Positions 27,142-37,900 of a stretch of DNA of 64,000 bases are shown one piece after another. Every line of letters begins with the position of its first letter. Position 1 is the first letter of the stretch. A program made the translations under genes and the position numbers. Under the pieces are notes generated by a model. That model was given only the letters and a program-made list of their open reading frames with translations. It made no database searches and was not told where the DNA came from. Source of the stretch: Halichondria panicea (lineage: Eukaryota > Porifera > Demospongiae > Suberitida > Halichondriidae); contig NC_087381.1 of NCBI RefSeq assembly GCF_963675165.1, positions 4,961,378 to 5,025,377 of the forward strand. The letters are read 5' to 3'.

Positions 27142-27464
27142 TTGCCTCTGTTTAATACGTAGTAAACTAGACGTAAAAAATAAGTTGCTGCTTTAGTCTA
27201 GACATGCATTATCATAAATTAATGTGAACTCAAGCCTGTTGTGTTTTCTGCTATGCTATCTATTACTGGTATTGATCATTCGCATACTAACCGTTACACC
27301 ATCTATTCCATTGCAGTCCCTCTCCTAAAAAGCAGAACAATGCTTCTAATCCCAATGGACCACCGTCAGCTCTGCCGCTTATCCCCGAAGAGAACCCATT
27401 CAACTTTAATATACCTAATCAATCCAATGGGGACACGGATCATGAAGTAGTAGCAAAGCTGTGA
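12087..27464 (+). CDS. Sema-PSI-Calx-beta single-pass membrane protein (semaphorin-like), 980 aa
   Basis: Twenty-two exons, all in phase: 12087-12213, 14120-14225, 14629-14725, 15735-15884, 16164-16263, 17496-17657, 18538-18695, 18985-19126, 19437-19527, 19844-19974, 20049-20190, 21175-21266, 21686-21774, 22055-22093, 22279-22376, 22884-22994, 23947-23981, 24455-24589, 25540-25737, 25949-26007, 26312-26844, 27317-27464. Signal peptide 1-20. Sema propeller about 43-574: YICRNHIRVYE, ALLVCGT, YLSASF, FYYVFLREN, YSRVIRICR, LKSRIYC, AVCVY, LFLGTDNGMVYKV. PSI 575-611 with CIGSRDPYCVWD. Calx-beta about 626-735 (VGEGDGPLSV, DGTATAGLDFVVP, VDEQ). An unrecognised Cys-containing stretch of about 130 residues follows, then a transmembrane helix about 888-911 (stop-transfer RRARQRK) and a tail of about 69 residues. 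No plexin GAP or kinase domain, so it resembles a transmembrane semaphorin more than a plexin. Sema proteins act in cell-cell guidance; ligand or receptor role here is unknown. Confidence 0.85.
12214..14119. other. Intron 1 of the sema gene
   Basis: About 1.9 kb with no nested gene. It holds diverged internal duplications (gatctgttggtatgaatgtt near 13370 and a similar block near 13517) and a run of tacatgtac words at about 13885-13902. Confidence 0.5.
15000..15580. repeat. Diverged copy of the 0.5-kb dispersed repeat family (intron 3 of sema gene)
   Basis: Around 15200-15270 the words ttagctctacactagagcac and gctattggtagctgcaagag match the interior of the copies at 24893-25410, 29810-30369, 30370-30901 and 46098-46678. 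The rest is strongly diverged and the ends are not clear. Confidence 0.45.
15885..16022. repeat. 38-bp minisatellite made of splice-donor-like units
   Basis: Starts exactly at the donor of sema exon 4. Units of the form gtgagtggtgtgggtgtgtg repeat about four times, each beginning with GTGAGT, the same hexamer as the exon 4 donor. His/Thr-rich open frames on the opposite strand are artefacts of this repeat. Confidence 0.8.
16493..16668. mobile_element. Short element with poly-G/poly-C arms (intron 5 of sema gene)
   Basis: The left end aaggtttcatctagtggggg and the right end cctagatgaaaccctgcc are imperfect inverted repeats flanking a unique core. Similar ends recur near 31740-31770 (gagatgaaaccctgg). 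No coding capacity. Confidence 0.55.
16672..17408. mobile_element. 737-bp transposon derivative with about 145-155-bp inverted arms (intron 5 of sema gene)
   Basis: The left arm (16672-16826) and right arm (17265-17408) are reverse complements with a few mismatches, for example cagagctgggcatgttcaca on the left and its complement at 17290-17310. The interior has three tandem 36-bp copies of gtgcaagacctagatctaag... (16818-16924) and a transposase remnant on the minus strand. Confidence 0.8.
17028..17260 (-). pseudogene. Tc1/IS630-like transposase N-terminal fragment (helix-turn-helix)
   Basis: Begins with an ATG at about 17255 giving GRTKSYHEDLRWRMVY, then needs a frame change to continue as LVNCCTIKEAVDRLFVAEAT and VWRVVDRFQHAGDV. 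This looks like the helix-turn-helix N-terminus of Tc1/IS630-type transposases. The catalytic DDE/D part is absent. It lies between the inverted arms of the surrounding element. Confidence 0.6.
20870..21053. repeat. 46-bp tandem repeat, four units (intron 11 of sema gene)
   Basis: The unit attatagtgggtggcctgct continues with aacacaggttgtaacacgga. Units start at 20870, 20916, 20962 and 21008 and are nearly identical. There are no unique spacers, so this is a minisatellite. Confidence 0.95.
21856..21985. repeat. Copy of the cagggtgtcatacag element family (diverged)
   Basis: Shares aaaggggggatatccctctc, ctaaaatttgcattca and cttatttcccccctctactt with copies at 40657-40815 and 44660-44859. The left end is degraded. 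Confidence 0.55.
23129..23490. mobile_element. 362-bp MITE with about 34-bp perfect inverted ends (intron 16 of sema gene)
   Basis: The left end taaggccactccaaatgaga continues to gggaaactac-type sequence; the right end (23457-23490) is its exact reverse complement. It is bounded by TA. The interior is non-coding and AT-rich. Confidence 0.85.
24893..25410 (-). mobile_element. 0.5-kb dispersed repeat family, copy A (intron 18 of sema gene)
   Basis: In reverse orientation relative to the other copies. Ends are aatgaaagcaccgcaggtgc (a small hairpin) and gcgcatgcgcaccgaggcat. The interior word gagtagcaacactcggtaaa is shared with copies B, C and D. No coding capacity. Confidence 0.8.
27088..27140. 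repeat. (CA)n microsatellite
   Basis: A pure CA run in intron 21 of the sema gene. Confidence 0.95.
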
Positions 27465-28927
27465 TGTTATAATAATAGTTATGTAGCTTTTATTTTTATA
27501 AAAGTTTTAACTGTCACCACAGCTACGTACATGTAGCTTGTCTCACATTTTGCACTTATAACCCCCCTGTATGTTGATTAGTGTATAATGGGTATAGGTC
27601 GTTCCCAGTCGAGTTGTCTCTAAAATAACGCTAGGTATTTTCAACATCCTTCTATTAAAGAAAAATTGGCCTGAGAGGAGGCAGGGTATGGGTCGATGCA
27701 CGAGTTTGTTGAATATGATGTTGATGCCATGTGCTATTATTATCCACAAGTATGCCTTCCCTGTCCGTACGCGTCCGTCCCTGTGCACACACCAACCTGT
27801 AGCTGAGCTTGCATATAGTTTGTGTGATAGGTGAGCCGAATTATTATCTCTGCACAATTATGCTGTAAAGACGTAGTGATTATAAGTTTATAAGCAGCCG
27901 TAAAAAATGTACACGATGAGATTATCCCTATACCCTATTATAATTATAGTGGGCGGCTGTTGATCTGCTCCATGCGGTCCTTTAACTTTATAGACTTGAC
28001 TGTTTCTTGACTGTTTCATCAATTGTACGTGTACGTGTGAAGGGGTACATTTTGATTATCTTTGCTGCAGTTATCACGTTGTCAAGGTTACAAGGGTGTA
28101 ATAAAAAATCATGCATGGTTTGGTAAGGGGTCGCTGACACACAATTATAGCATGAGAGTCCTTGTATTTATGCAATAATTATACGATAACTTGCCCTCGG
28201 GGAACACTCGGTCTAATGCTATATCACCCTGGCCAGACGAACGAATTAGAAAGGCACAATGAAAAAGGAGAGCCTGCCTTGCTAAATCACGTGACGTGAC
28301 GGTAGACAAGTGGTTGACGAGTAAAAATGAACATGGGCAGTTACTATAGCTGGACGGAGCCTGGCAGGGCAAGAAGTGCCTGCAGACTTTCACCTAAAAG
28401 CTGTAGCATCATCGATAGTACGCCAGAATCAAGCCTGGAGACATATCGTAGGCGAGGGCTTACCTAGTAAAGGCTCTACATGTAGATCTATAGATCTAAC
28501 AGATGAGTTCAGAACTTGTACATGTAGATATTGCAGTATATCTGTCATTATAGATTTACAGACTAAAGTTAGGTCTCACAAGTCTATACTTCACTTAAAA
28601 ATGTTAATGTTCATTGTACACTGCTATAGCTAATGTATGTGTTCCTGTAAATGCGCACCAAGTACTAGCTGTGTGGGAGGAGATTTATTGCGAAGTACTC
28701 TCATTAAAATTGTCTACGTCAGTAGGGGATCACGCGACTTAGCAAGGCAGGCTCTTTGTCGCTTCCTTCTTTCTTTTGTTCTTCCAATTCCTCTCGTATT
28801 TTTTCTTATTGTGACAAAGAGCAGAAAAAGGAGGGTCTATACGAATTAAGGAGGCTATGTAATTTCCTGGAATTAAATACACCTCGATTGCCAATAATCA
28901 CTATTAGTATACATTTATACAGTAACC
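27465..28927. other. Intergenic region between the sema gene and TBC1D32
   Basis: About 1.46 kb. It contains two pieces of one dispersed repeat in opposite orientation: aaaggagagcctgccttgct at about 28264 and gacttagcaaggcaggctct at about 28736. No supported gene. The TBC1D32 promoter should lie in the last few hundred bases, but no TATA box stands out. Confidence 0.45.
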
Positions 28928-31900
28928 ATGGACACCAAGACTCCCTCCAGTAGTGGCCGCTCGGACATGATAAATGCAGTGAGCCAACTGGTGTTCAACG
29001 TGAGCTCAGGCACGACGAGTCAGGTGGATCTGGGGGCCATCGCTATACAGGACGTGCTTGCACAGTTAGAGACCACCGATGAAAACTTTCACAGGTGAAG
29101 GGATGTACAGTAAAACCCAAAAGCCAACGTACATGTAAAGGCCATGCATGCATGCACCCAGGCCCCGTACGTTAGCTAGCGAAATTGAAGGGTCGTATGT
29201 TCATATTGTAGCCTCTGCATGGTGTATGACTATAAACCATGTACACCTCACCCTCAGGTTCAGTTGGTTTGTAACCATATGAGTCCTTATAATGTTACGT
29301 TACCCCTCCCCTCTCTTGTTTAGCTACGAGTTGGTGCGTACACTTCGTGCTCGAGTGGAGAAGGCGGTCGGCACGATGGTTGACGCCAGACTAGAGGCAG
29401 CTGGGGACGACCACAATGCCGTAGCCAGTATCACCAATGAGGTGCTCAACTCAACAGAGTAAGTGGTATACCGTTACCGTATATCCTCCAATGTTTTACG
29501 AATATCCGCGAACTTTGCGAGTTGCTTATGGCATCTATATATGCCTTGTATGACCACAATTCTTGCCTGAGAGCAAAGTGTCAACATTTTCTGCTGATTT
29601 GGCTTGCAACAAATTATAGTATGTAACATAATTATTATGGCCTCGATTCCAGCCGCCCTCGAAACTCGGAGAAGCGGCCATGCATGCGCATGCTTCATTC
29701 GCATACATTATCCTAAAAAGGGGGTAATCTGTATAGTTGTGGTACAAAAAACACTTGTACTATTTTGTATTCTGAAGTTGTAGTACCATGTCAACACCAT
29801 TACATTTTAATGCCTCGGTGCGCATGCGCAAGCGAGGCATACGGTAGTGTGTCTGTGTATCTGTCTGTCTGTCTGTCTGTCTGCGTGTAGACTGCTACAG
29901 CTGCTGAAGGATCAATGAATTGCAAGTAAGAGTTTCTGTAGGCTTCTAGCCATGTTTTCTTGGATATTAATTCGTGGATTTGCAAAATAATGCTTGGTTC
30001 TCGAGTTATGCCTAGTTTTGCTTACTTGGAATGCCATTGCAGCCTTTTCAGAAGAGTGCGTAGAAAAACTTATTCATGGAGTGTTGCTACTCTACTAGTT
30101 AGCTCTGCACTAAAACGCTAGCTATTAGTAGCTGCAAGAGTGAGAAGAGAGCTGCAAGGCCTTGCTGATGCAGCCATTCAGACTTGAACTTTTGGCATTG
30201 ATCGTTTTTAACAATAATCGCGTGGTCGATCATTACCAACTCTTTGAGTTTCCCTGTGATTCTGGATTCTGCCTAATGCATCATGATATAGATTAATTAG
30301 TGTGTAACTTTATGTTATAATGTAAATTATGTAGCCGGCATCTCCATCAGCACCCGCGGTGCTTTCATTATGCTTCGGTGCGCATGCGCATGCATGTGTG
30401 TGTGTGTGTGTAGACTGCTACAGCTGCTCAAGGATGAATCAAGTGCAAGTAAGAGTTTCTATATAGGCTTCTAGTCATGTTTTCTTGGATTTCAATTCGT
30501 GGATTTGCAAAATAATGCTTTGTTCTCGAGTTATGCCTAGTTTTGCTTACTTGGAATGCCATAAGCCTTTTCAGAACAGCACGTAGCCAAACTTGTTTAC
30601 CGAGTGTTGCTACTCTACTTAGTAGTTAGCTCTGCACTAGAACGCTAGCTATTGGTAGCTGCAAGAGTGAGAAGAGAGCTGCAAGGCTCTGCTGATGGCA
30701 GCCATTAATTTTAGACTTGAACTTTTGGCATCAATTGTTTTTAACAACAACCATGGTCGATCATTACCCACTCTTTGAGTTTTGCATGCAGCAAATTAAT
30801 TAAATGTTCATCATGACTAGTCTGTGTATAAAAGCTATTAGTAGCTTTATGTAGCTTTGGCATCTCCACTGAATGCATCAGCACCCGCGGTGCTTTCATT
30901 ATAAAGTTTTGTGCAAAAAATATGATTGTGCAAAGATGACTGAGTCCTGCTTTAGCTTACGCCTTTTCTTGTGTCAGGTGTCAAGCAAAGTTGTATAATA
31001 AGAAAATATACGTACGAGAGGAATTGGAGGAACAAAAAAGAAAGAAGGAAGCGACAAAGAAAAAGGAGAGCCTGCCTTGCTAAGTCGCGTGATCCCTACT
31101 CTGATTACCTGCCAAATACGTTTACAGCATGGATAAGCCTCCACAACAAGTCCTTATAGTTTAGATAGTGGTAGGTTTCGCTTCGTTGTATAAAATTGAG
31201 TAAAAGCTAAATAGCTCTACACGCGCGACTTATTCAAGGTATAGAGCTACACATTTACAGCTGAATTGATCCTTTACCGGTCTCTATTATAAATGTACTT
31301 CTTTATTATATTAATTGCGTAAACATACTCCTCTCATGGTTTTAAGTTTGGGGGGGAAGTTTGAAAGGAACCACGCGCGAAAAAGTTGAAACCACGCCCA
31401 TTTCAGATCGCCACACCCCCTATATTGTTTGTTGTTGGTGCCTATTAGCGATGTATTCCTGGCTGAATGTGCATTGACAGGCAACTCCATGTAACTTAAT
31501 TGGTATGCTGAATTTGTGGACCTTATCTATAAACCACGTCATGTACTACAAAAGCAATGGATAGATTTGTGGTAAGACTAGGTGATGACTAATCATCCTA
31601 GCTCTAGCAAAGCTACATGTAGCAAAAGACCGTGTCTAGATAATGTTGGGTATAGTACCCCTCTCTCACTCTCTGTCCCTCTCCCTCTCTCCTATTTTTC
31701 CCTCTTTTTTGGGGGGGAAGCTTCCCCCCCGCCCCCCCACTACTGAGATGAAACCCTGGTGGCATATATATACAGCTAGGGGCTCAGGGTGCTCAAGCAC
31801 CCCCCTAAGCTTAACTGTAAACTGTAATTTACTGGATAGCTGGTAGAGCTAGCTAGAGCTATAGCAGAATAGCTTTTATACTGATTGGAGACCACACACT

Positions 31901-34900
31901 TAAGATATCCAAGTTTCCTGGGCATGCGTACTGTGACTTATTTGCGTACAAGTTCAAGAGTCTGCATCAGAAGGTTGTTTCTTGTCACTGTCAGTGTCTA
32001 TATATCCAGAAAGCACCAGCATGCATGCAGAGGACTAGAAAAACCTGATCACACTAGTCTACCAATTAAGTAGAGGACAGAATCTTAATCAATAATTAAA
32101 CAATGAGTTTGATACTTGGTGATAGTAATTATTGTGCACTCTACCTTGTCACTAGCTGCTCAGTAGAGAGGTCTTTCAGTGGTCTGAGGAGAATAAAGAC
32201 AGCAGAACGATTGGCTAACTGGACTATTCTTCTATACACATACACTATAACATATACCTGTAGATTATTGGCAGTGGGTTTGCCTGTGTTTAGCACTATT
32301 TCACATGCATATTTTGACTCATGTTCAAACTGTTCTATCTCTGTTATCAACATGGTCATTATGTCACAAAAATATCCTCCAAAATGTATGTAATAGCTAA
32401 ACATTTTGTACATGTGAATGACGTTGTAGCGGATTGGAGTTATATATGCACTCGCCGAATTTCTTGTTTCTACGCTTTTTCGTGCTTTTCCTGGCAATCT
32501 TAGCAACATTTCATGTTTTTTTACAATGGCACGTAGTGTCTATATAGTGTTAGTTATTGCTGACACACATCTTATCATTACAGATGCAAACTATAGCTAA
32601 TTATAGTACATGTATATATTAGGCAGTTGGTAAATCTATCAGTTATATATACAGTTCCAGGGCATTAGCCATAATGCAGCTACTCAGTTAAACTATATAT
32701 AGCATCTCAGAGAAAATCTTTTCCACTGAGCCTCCCCTGACAAGTGGTCAGCTACGACATGCCCATTGGGGCATTCTGCAATAACAAGGAAATCCTTTTT
32801 ACAGCCAACATAAGGATCCGTGAGAGTGGAAGTGTGTACAGTTCCAGAGCAGCTGTTCCGCCCATCACACAGCCCCTTGGCCCAGTTGGTGGTAATGTGT
32901 CGAACGTTGGAGCTGAGATGGCTGGTACAGGTTAAACCATAATAGGCGAAGAGGACCGTCATGCCTACACCAGATAAAGAGGAGGAAATATAACATGTAT
33001 GCAGTTAATTCATAATCGCTAGTATACTCTGGATGAAATTCATACCATTATTATAATGGCTGTTTTCTTCAGCATCTTCATTGACATGAGCAGCTTGCAT
33101 GAACACCTTCTCTAGAGCCACTATATCTTCCGATTCAAGTTCAGCTGAAACATTAGCGCTGCTTATGATCAGTTTAAGAACAATTAGAGTGGCAAAAATG
33201 ACTGCTTTCATTGTCCCAGACTGCAATATTATATATATATAGTGTAATTTTTCACTCTCTTAGAAAATATAAAACGGCAATTAAATTCAACCCTTTTATA
33301 GTCCTGAGGGCATGCATGCATTCCCAGGAATGTGTATAGCCTCACATGCACACCTGCACAGTTAAAAAACCTGTATACCTATATCTATAGTGTCGTAGTA
33401 TACATGCATGTCTAGTAACGTGTAATACATGTCTATATATAGTGTCGTGTAGTATACATGTCTAGTAACGTGTAATACATGTCTAGTAACTTGTAGTACA
33501 TGTCTAGTGTAGTACATGTCTAGTGTCGTGTAGTACATGTCTAGTGTCGTGTAGTACATGTCTAGTGTCGTGTAGTGTACATGTCTAAAGTCTATTTGCG
33601 TTGAGTTCGACCACGGAAATTATGTGGTCAATTATGGCTTCATTTATGCTGTATGTGGTGGACAAGTATATAAGTATGCCTGGGACTTCTGCATGGAAAA
33701 TTCTAACTTTTAGCTGCATGGTTGGAGCTTATTAGCTCTATACAGCATAATTATAGATAGAAGCGCTTTTTAACAAGGAATCCAATATGGTATATGACAC
33801 AGAATATGACACAGAATTTCAGTAAAGTATGACAAAGTTATGACAACTTTATGAAGGTCAAACTCAACACAAAATTAATAGACTTTAGTGACGTGTATAG
33901 ACTAGTACATGTCTATTATAGTGACAGACATGCATGTTGGTCAGACTGATCGTGTGATGCTTCCACAATTAAATACAGACACTCTATGTAGGGTTAGTGT
34001 AAAAGCTGGAATGCGGAATGGAATGGAATATGGAATGACAAAATTAGGAGAGCTGCTGTTGGTGCTCTGACTTAAAAAGTGTTACAGAAGCCTTTATAGC
34101 TAGATCTAGCTGCGACCTTTATTCGAGGCGTGTATTACAACTGAAGTTATCCCGTACCAAGAACATGCAGTGGAAAAGAGTCGCTTAAGTAGAAGACTTT
34201 GTTGCTTCTTTTCTTATCCTATACAGGACCCTTCAGGCTTTTAACTTTGCTGTGATTCGGTCCACCTACATGTCTCATGCACAAAAGAAACTCTGTTATA
34301 AGTGTCAGTATGCCTCTAGTCAGCTTTCATGCGCTCTACTGCATAAATTCCTCTGGTTTCTATATATCTTATACTTGTAAACAGCCGAGGGTTAGCATTT
34401 CAGTGCTCTATAATTACATGCATGCATGATCAAGAATAATCATTGTATATAGTCTACCACAAACAAAATGTTTAGCGCTAGAGTCCTACGAATCTGTTCC
34501 ATTCTTAGTAATAAACGGCTACTTTTGCTATAATACTGTCTACATTTAGTCCAAACGGTTGTCAGTTATTTATCTATATACTATGGGGACAATCGATAGA
34601 GGTGGGTACCACACTCGTTCCTGCACAAGCAGTGAGTCCACCACAACAGAGCAGGTTGACATTGTGTGTGTTGGTGATACTCAAGCCTTGACAGGACAGT
34701 GGGTCAGTGCAGCGTATGTTGCAGCTGTAGTCTCCAGTGGGACACGTCACTCGAGCCTCGTTACAGGAATACTGGCCATCACAAATTATAGTGCAATTCT
34801 TGTTAGCGGGGCATGTGACGGCAGCATAACGGCAAGAATATCGACCAGTGCAGTTCATGGTTCCTTGTAATGCAATAGTCATTTCTTGACATGACCCTTC

Positions 34901-37900
34901 CCCATTGCAGGTCAAGCAGTTACTTTTTGGTCCACTTGTAAAGCGAGAACGCTGACAGGATCTGTAGCCACTGCATTCGACAGTACAGTCCCCAATACTG
35001 GGACAAATGATATCAATATAACGACATTGAGAATGAGCACTGTTACTCAGTCCAGTGCACCTGATGTTGCAGGTACTGTTCTCTTCACATATGATATCTG
35101 CAAAGTTCCCAATATAATCACCATAGTACCCGCCATCGAAGTTAAAGATACAGTTACTGCCTTGCTCACACACAAGGTTGGACCGTTGGCATGCTTGGTT
35201 TCCATTGAGGCAATTCACATCACACAAAGTATTCGGTGAGCACCTCACAGTCGCATATAAACAAGCAAAATAATCGGTGCAGTGTAGGTTGCAGTTTCCA
35301 TTAGAGCAGCCGAAGGTTGAGCGTGAGCATGAACTGTCACCGTAACAATTCATGTGACAACTTTTACCCAAGCATTCAGAGTTAAAATTAGAGCATGAAT
35401 CTTGTCCTTTGCAGTTGAGTAGGTAGCTTTTCCCTGGGGATTCAACAGTTGAATACGAGCACGATCGTTGGCCCTCACAAGAGAGGAGACAGTTGTCACC
35501 CGAGCACTGCATGACCGATGTCTGACATGCGTAATCACTCGAACAGTTCACATTACAGTTCCCCTGAGAGCATGTGGTGTTAGCTTGTTTGCAGGCATAC
35601 GTGTCATCACAATTGAGATTGCAATCTCCTAGTACACTCGGACATATAACACCAGTCCTGAAACAAGCATACGATTCCATGTCATTACAGTTTATTGTAC
35701 AGTTGTCTCGATTGGGACACACCAGCTGTTCGTGCCGACAGGTTGTATCCTCACAATTCACGATAGCGCTGTTCGGTATAGTACCTAAATATGATTATGT
35801 AACCAGAAAAGGTAACGATAATTATAGTAACTGTGGCGGTAATTGGGGATTCCACTAGGAGTCTACCCCTCCCACGGAGGACACCAAAAATGTTCAAGTG
35901 AACTATTATACACTGTGATTATAAATATGCCCTTGGATTCTGGTAAAAAAAACTTACACAAAGGGTCCACTTCCGAGCCACTCCAACTTCCCACTGCACA
36001 TGATCCAGTGCTCGAATCCTCACAAGTCCTAGTGACATCACCAACCAAAACATAGCCAGGGTCACACGAGTAGGTGGCAGTGGTGCCCACACCAAGGGGT
36101 TGGGCTGATGAGGGCATGGAAATGACAAGGGTACCATTAACAGGGGCCGCCATGACCTCAGGACAAACAATCACTGGGAATATGAACATTGCAACAATGG
36201 ATAATCAAATTTAAAACCATGAACGAGCAAACTGCTATACACTAAAAAGTATATCTACTTCACCTTGACATTCTGGCATTGTTCCAGCCCATGTTCCCAC
36301 TGAGTCCCTCTCTGGGTCCTCACAAGTCCTAGTGGGGGTTCCCAGTAGGGCATAGCCTAGGTCACATGAGTAGGTAGCCACTGACCCTACACTGAGGGGG
36401 TTGACCCCAGAGCTAATAGTCATACCACCGTTGTCTGGAGCCGTTAATGATGGACAGTAGACTGCCTCTACATAATAGACATGCAGTCTTTTAACAAGCT
36501 ACATTTCATTACACTGCACATGTAACCTTTACCATTAGATCTATATCTGCATAGTTGTAGGAACTATTATATATGGTACAAAGATTACCTTCACATATTG
36601 GGACATTTCCACTCCAAGATCCTCCAATTGCAGTTAGACACATTCTTGTACTTTGACCCACCAGCACATAGCCGAGGTTACAGGAGTAGATGGCCACTGA
36701 ACCAAGTCCAATGTTGCTGTTTTCAGCATCAGGAGTGAATGTGAGGACTCCATTGACAGGAGGTGTTAGTGGTGGACATGTTGTCACCTCTGCGAATAGT
36801 TGTGCAAGAAACAGTAAACGTTTACACATTTCAGTTATCTTTCTTGAATTCCGTACGGTGATACTTGAATACAAAGAGGGGATTAATGTTGGACCTAGCT
36901 GGCGTACCGTATTACTAGAATGTTTTGCGAGAATCAAACATTTGCGAATTTTGCGAGGGTTGATCAATTTACAAAAATAAAATCCGCAAAACCTACTAGT
37001 AAATATACACACGATCCTTGCCAGAACGCAATAGTTAGATCGCAAAGGGTCAATTTTCTGCTGATTTGGCTCATTCGCAAAGGTTTTTCACCCGCAAAAT
37101 ATTCTAGTAATACGGTATTAGGTGTGTGGCTTATCTATTTTTAGGATAGCCATATTTTTTTTATCAGATGCCGCATTACAGCATGCATGCATATACACAA
37201 ACCTGCACACGTTGGTTCACTTCCACTCCATATTCCTGTACTCCCTCCATCACTGACACAAGTCCTGGTAGCTTGTCCCACTAGTCCATAGCCATTGCTG
37301 CAGGAGTAAGTAGCTACAGCTCCCACGCCAAGGTTCACTCCGTGTGTGCCAGTGGAAACACTGACTTCTCCGTTAGTGGGTTCAGTCAACAACTGACATC
37401 TAATAAGTTCTGCAATGAGAAAAAGTACTCTAACATAAAGTCAATAGTTATGTGTGTGCAATCAAAATAATAGTAGCCCACGCATTGTTACAACAGTGGT
37501 ATATGTTTCACTTCTTTACAACACAGTATAGTATCACCTTCTGTTTTGTTTATTGTTTGTATACCTTCACATATCGGCGTAGTTCCACTCCAAGTTCCAA
37601 TTATCTCTCCTCTAGCATCATCACAAGCCCTGGTTGTCTGGCCAACAAGAATGTAACCAGAATCACAAGTATAGGTAGCAGTAGTGTCCACACTGATCAC
37701 CTGACTGCTCAATATCACATCTCCGTTCTCTGGTGTGGGAGGCTCCAAACAAATTATTGCTAGAATTATAAACAAATTTAACAGTTGAATCTTTTGTACA
37801 CCATGCATGCACACTTTCATTGGCACCAATAATTTCAGCTATAAAGCATAGACAAATTATGCAGTTCTGGGCAATTATTACTAATTATGATCTAGCGGGT

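Noticed and set aside
12087-27464. Calling the sema gene a plexin or MET-like receptor
   Set aside because: The tail after the transmembrane helix is only about 69 residues, with no GAP or kinase domain, and no IPT repeats are seen.
30971-31159. Short basic open frame (KKERRKRQRKRR)
   Set aside because: Overlaps a dispersed repeat that also occurs in inverted orientation near 28736; no initiator context or homology.
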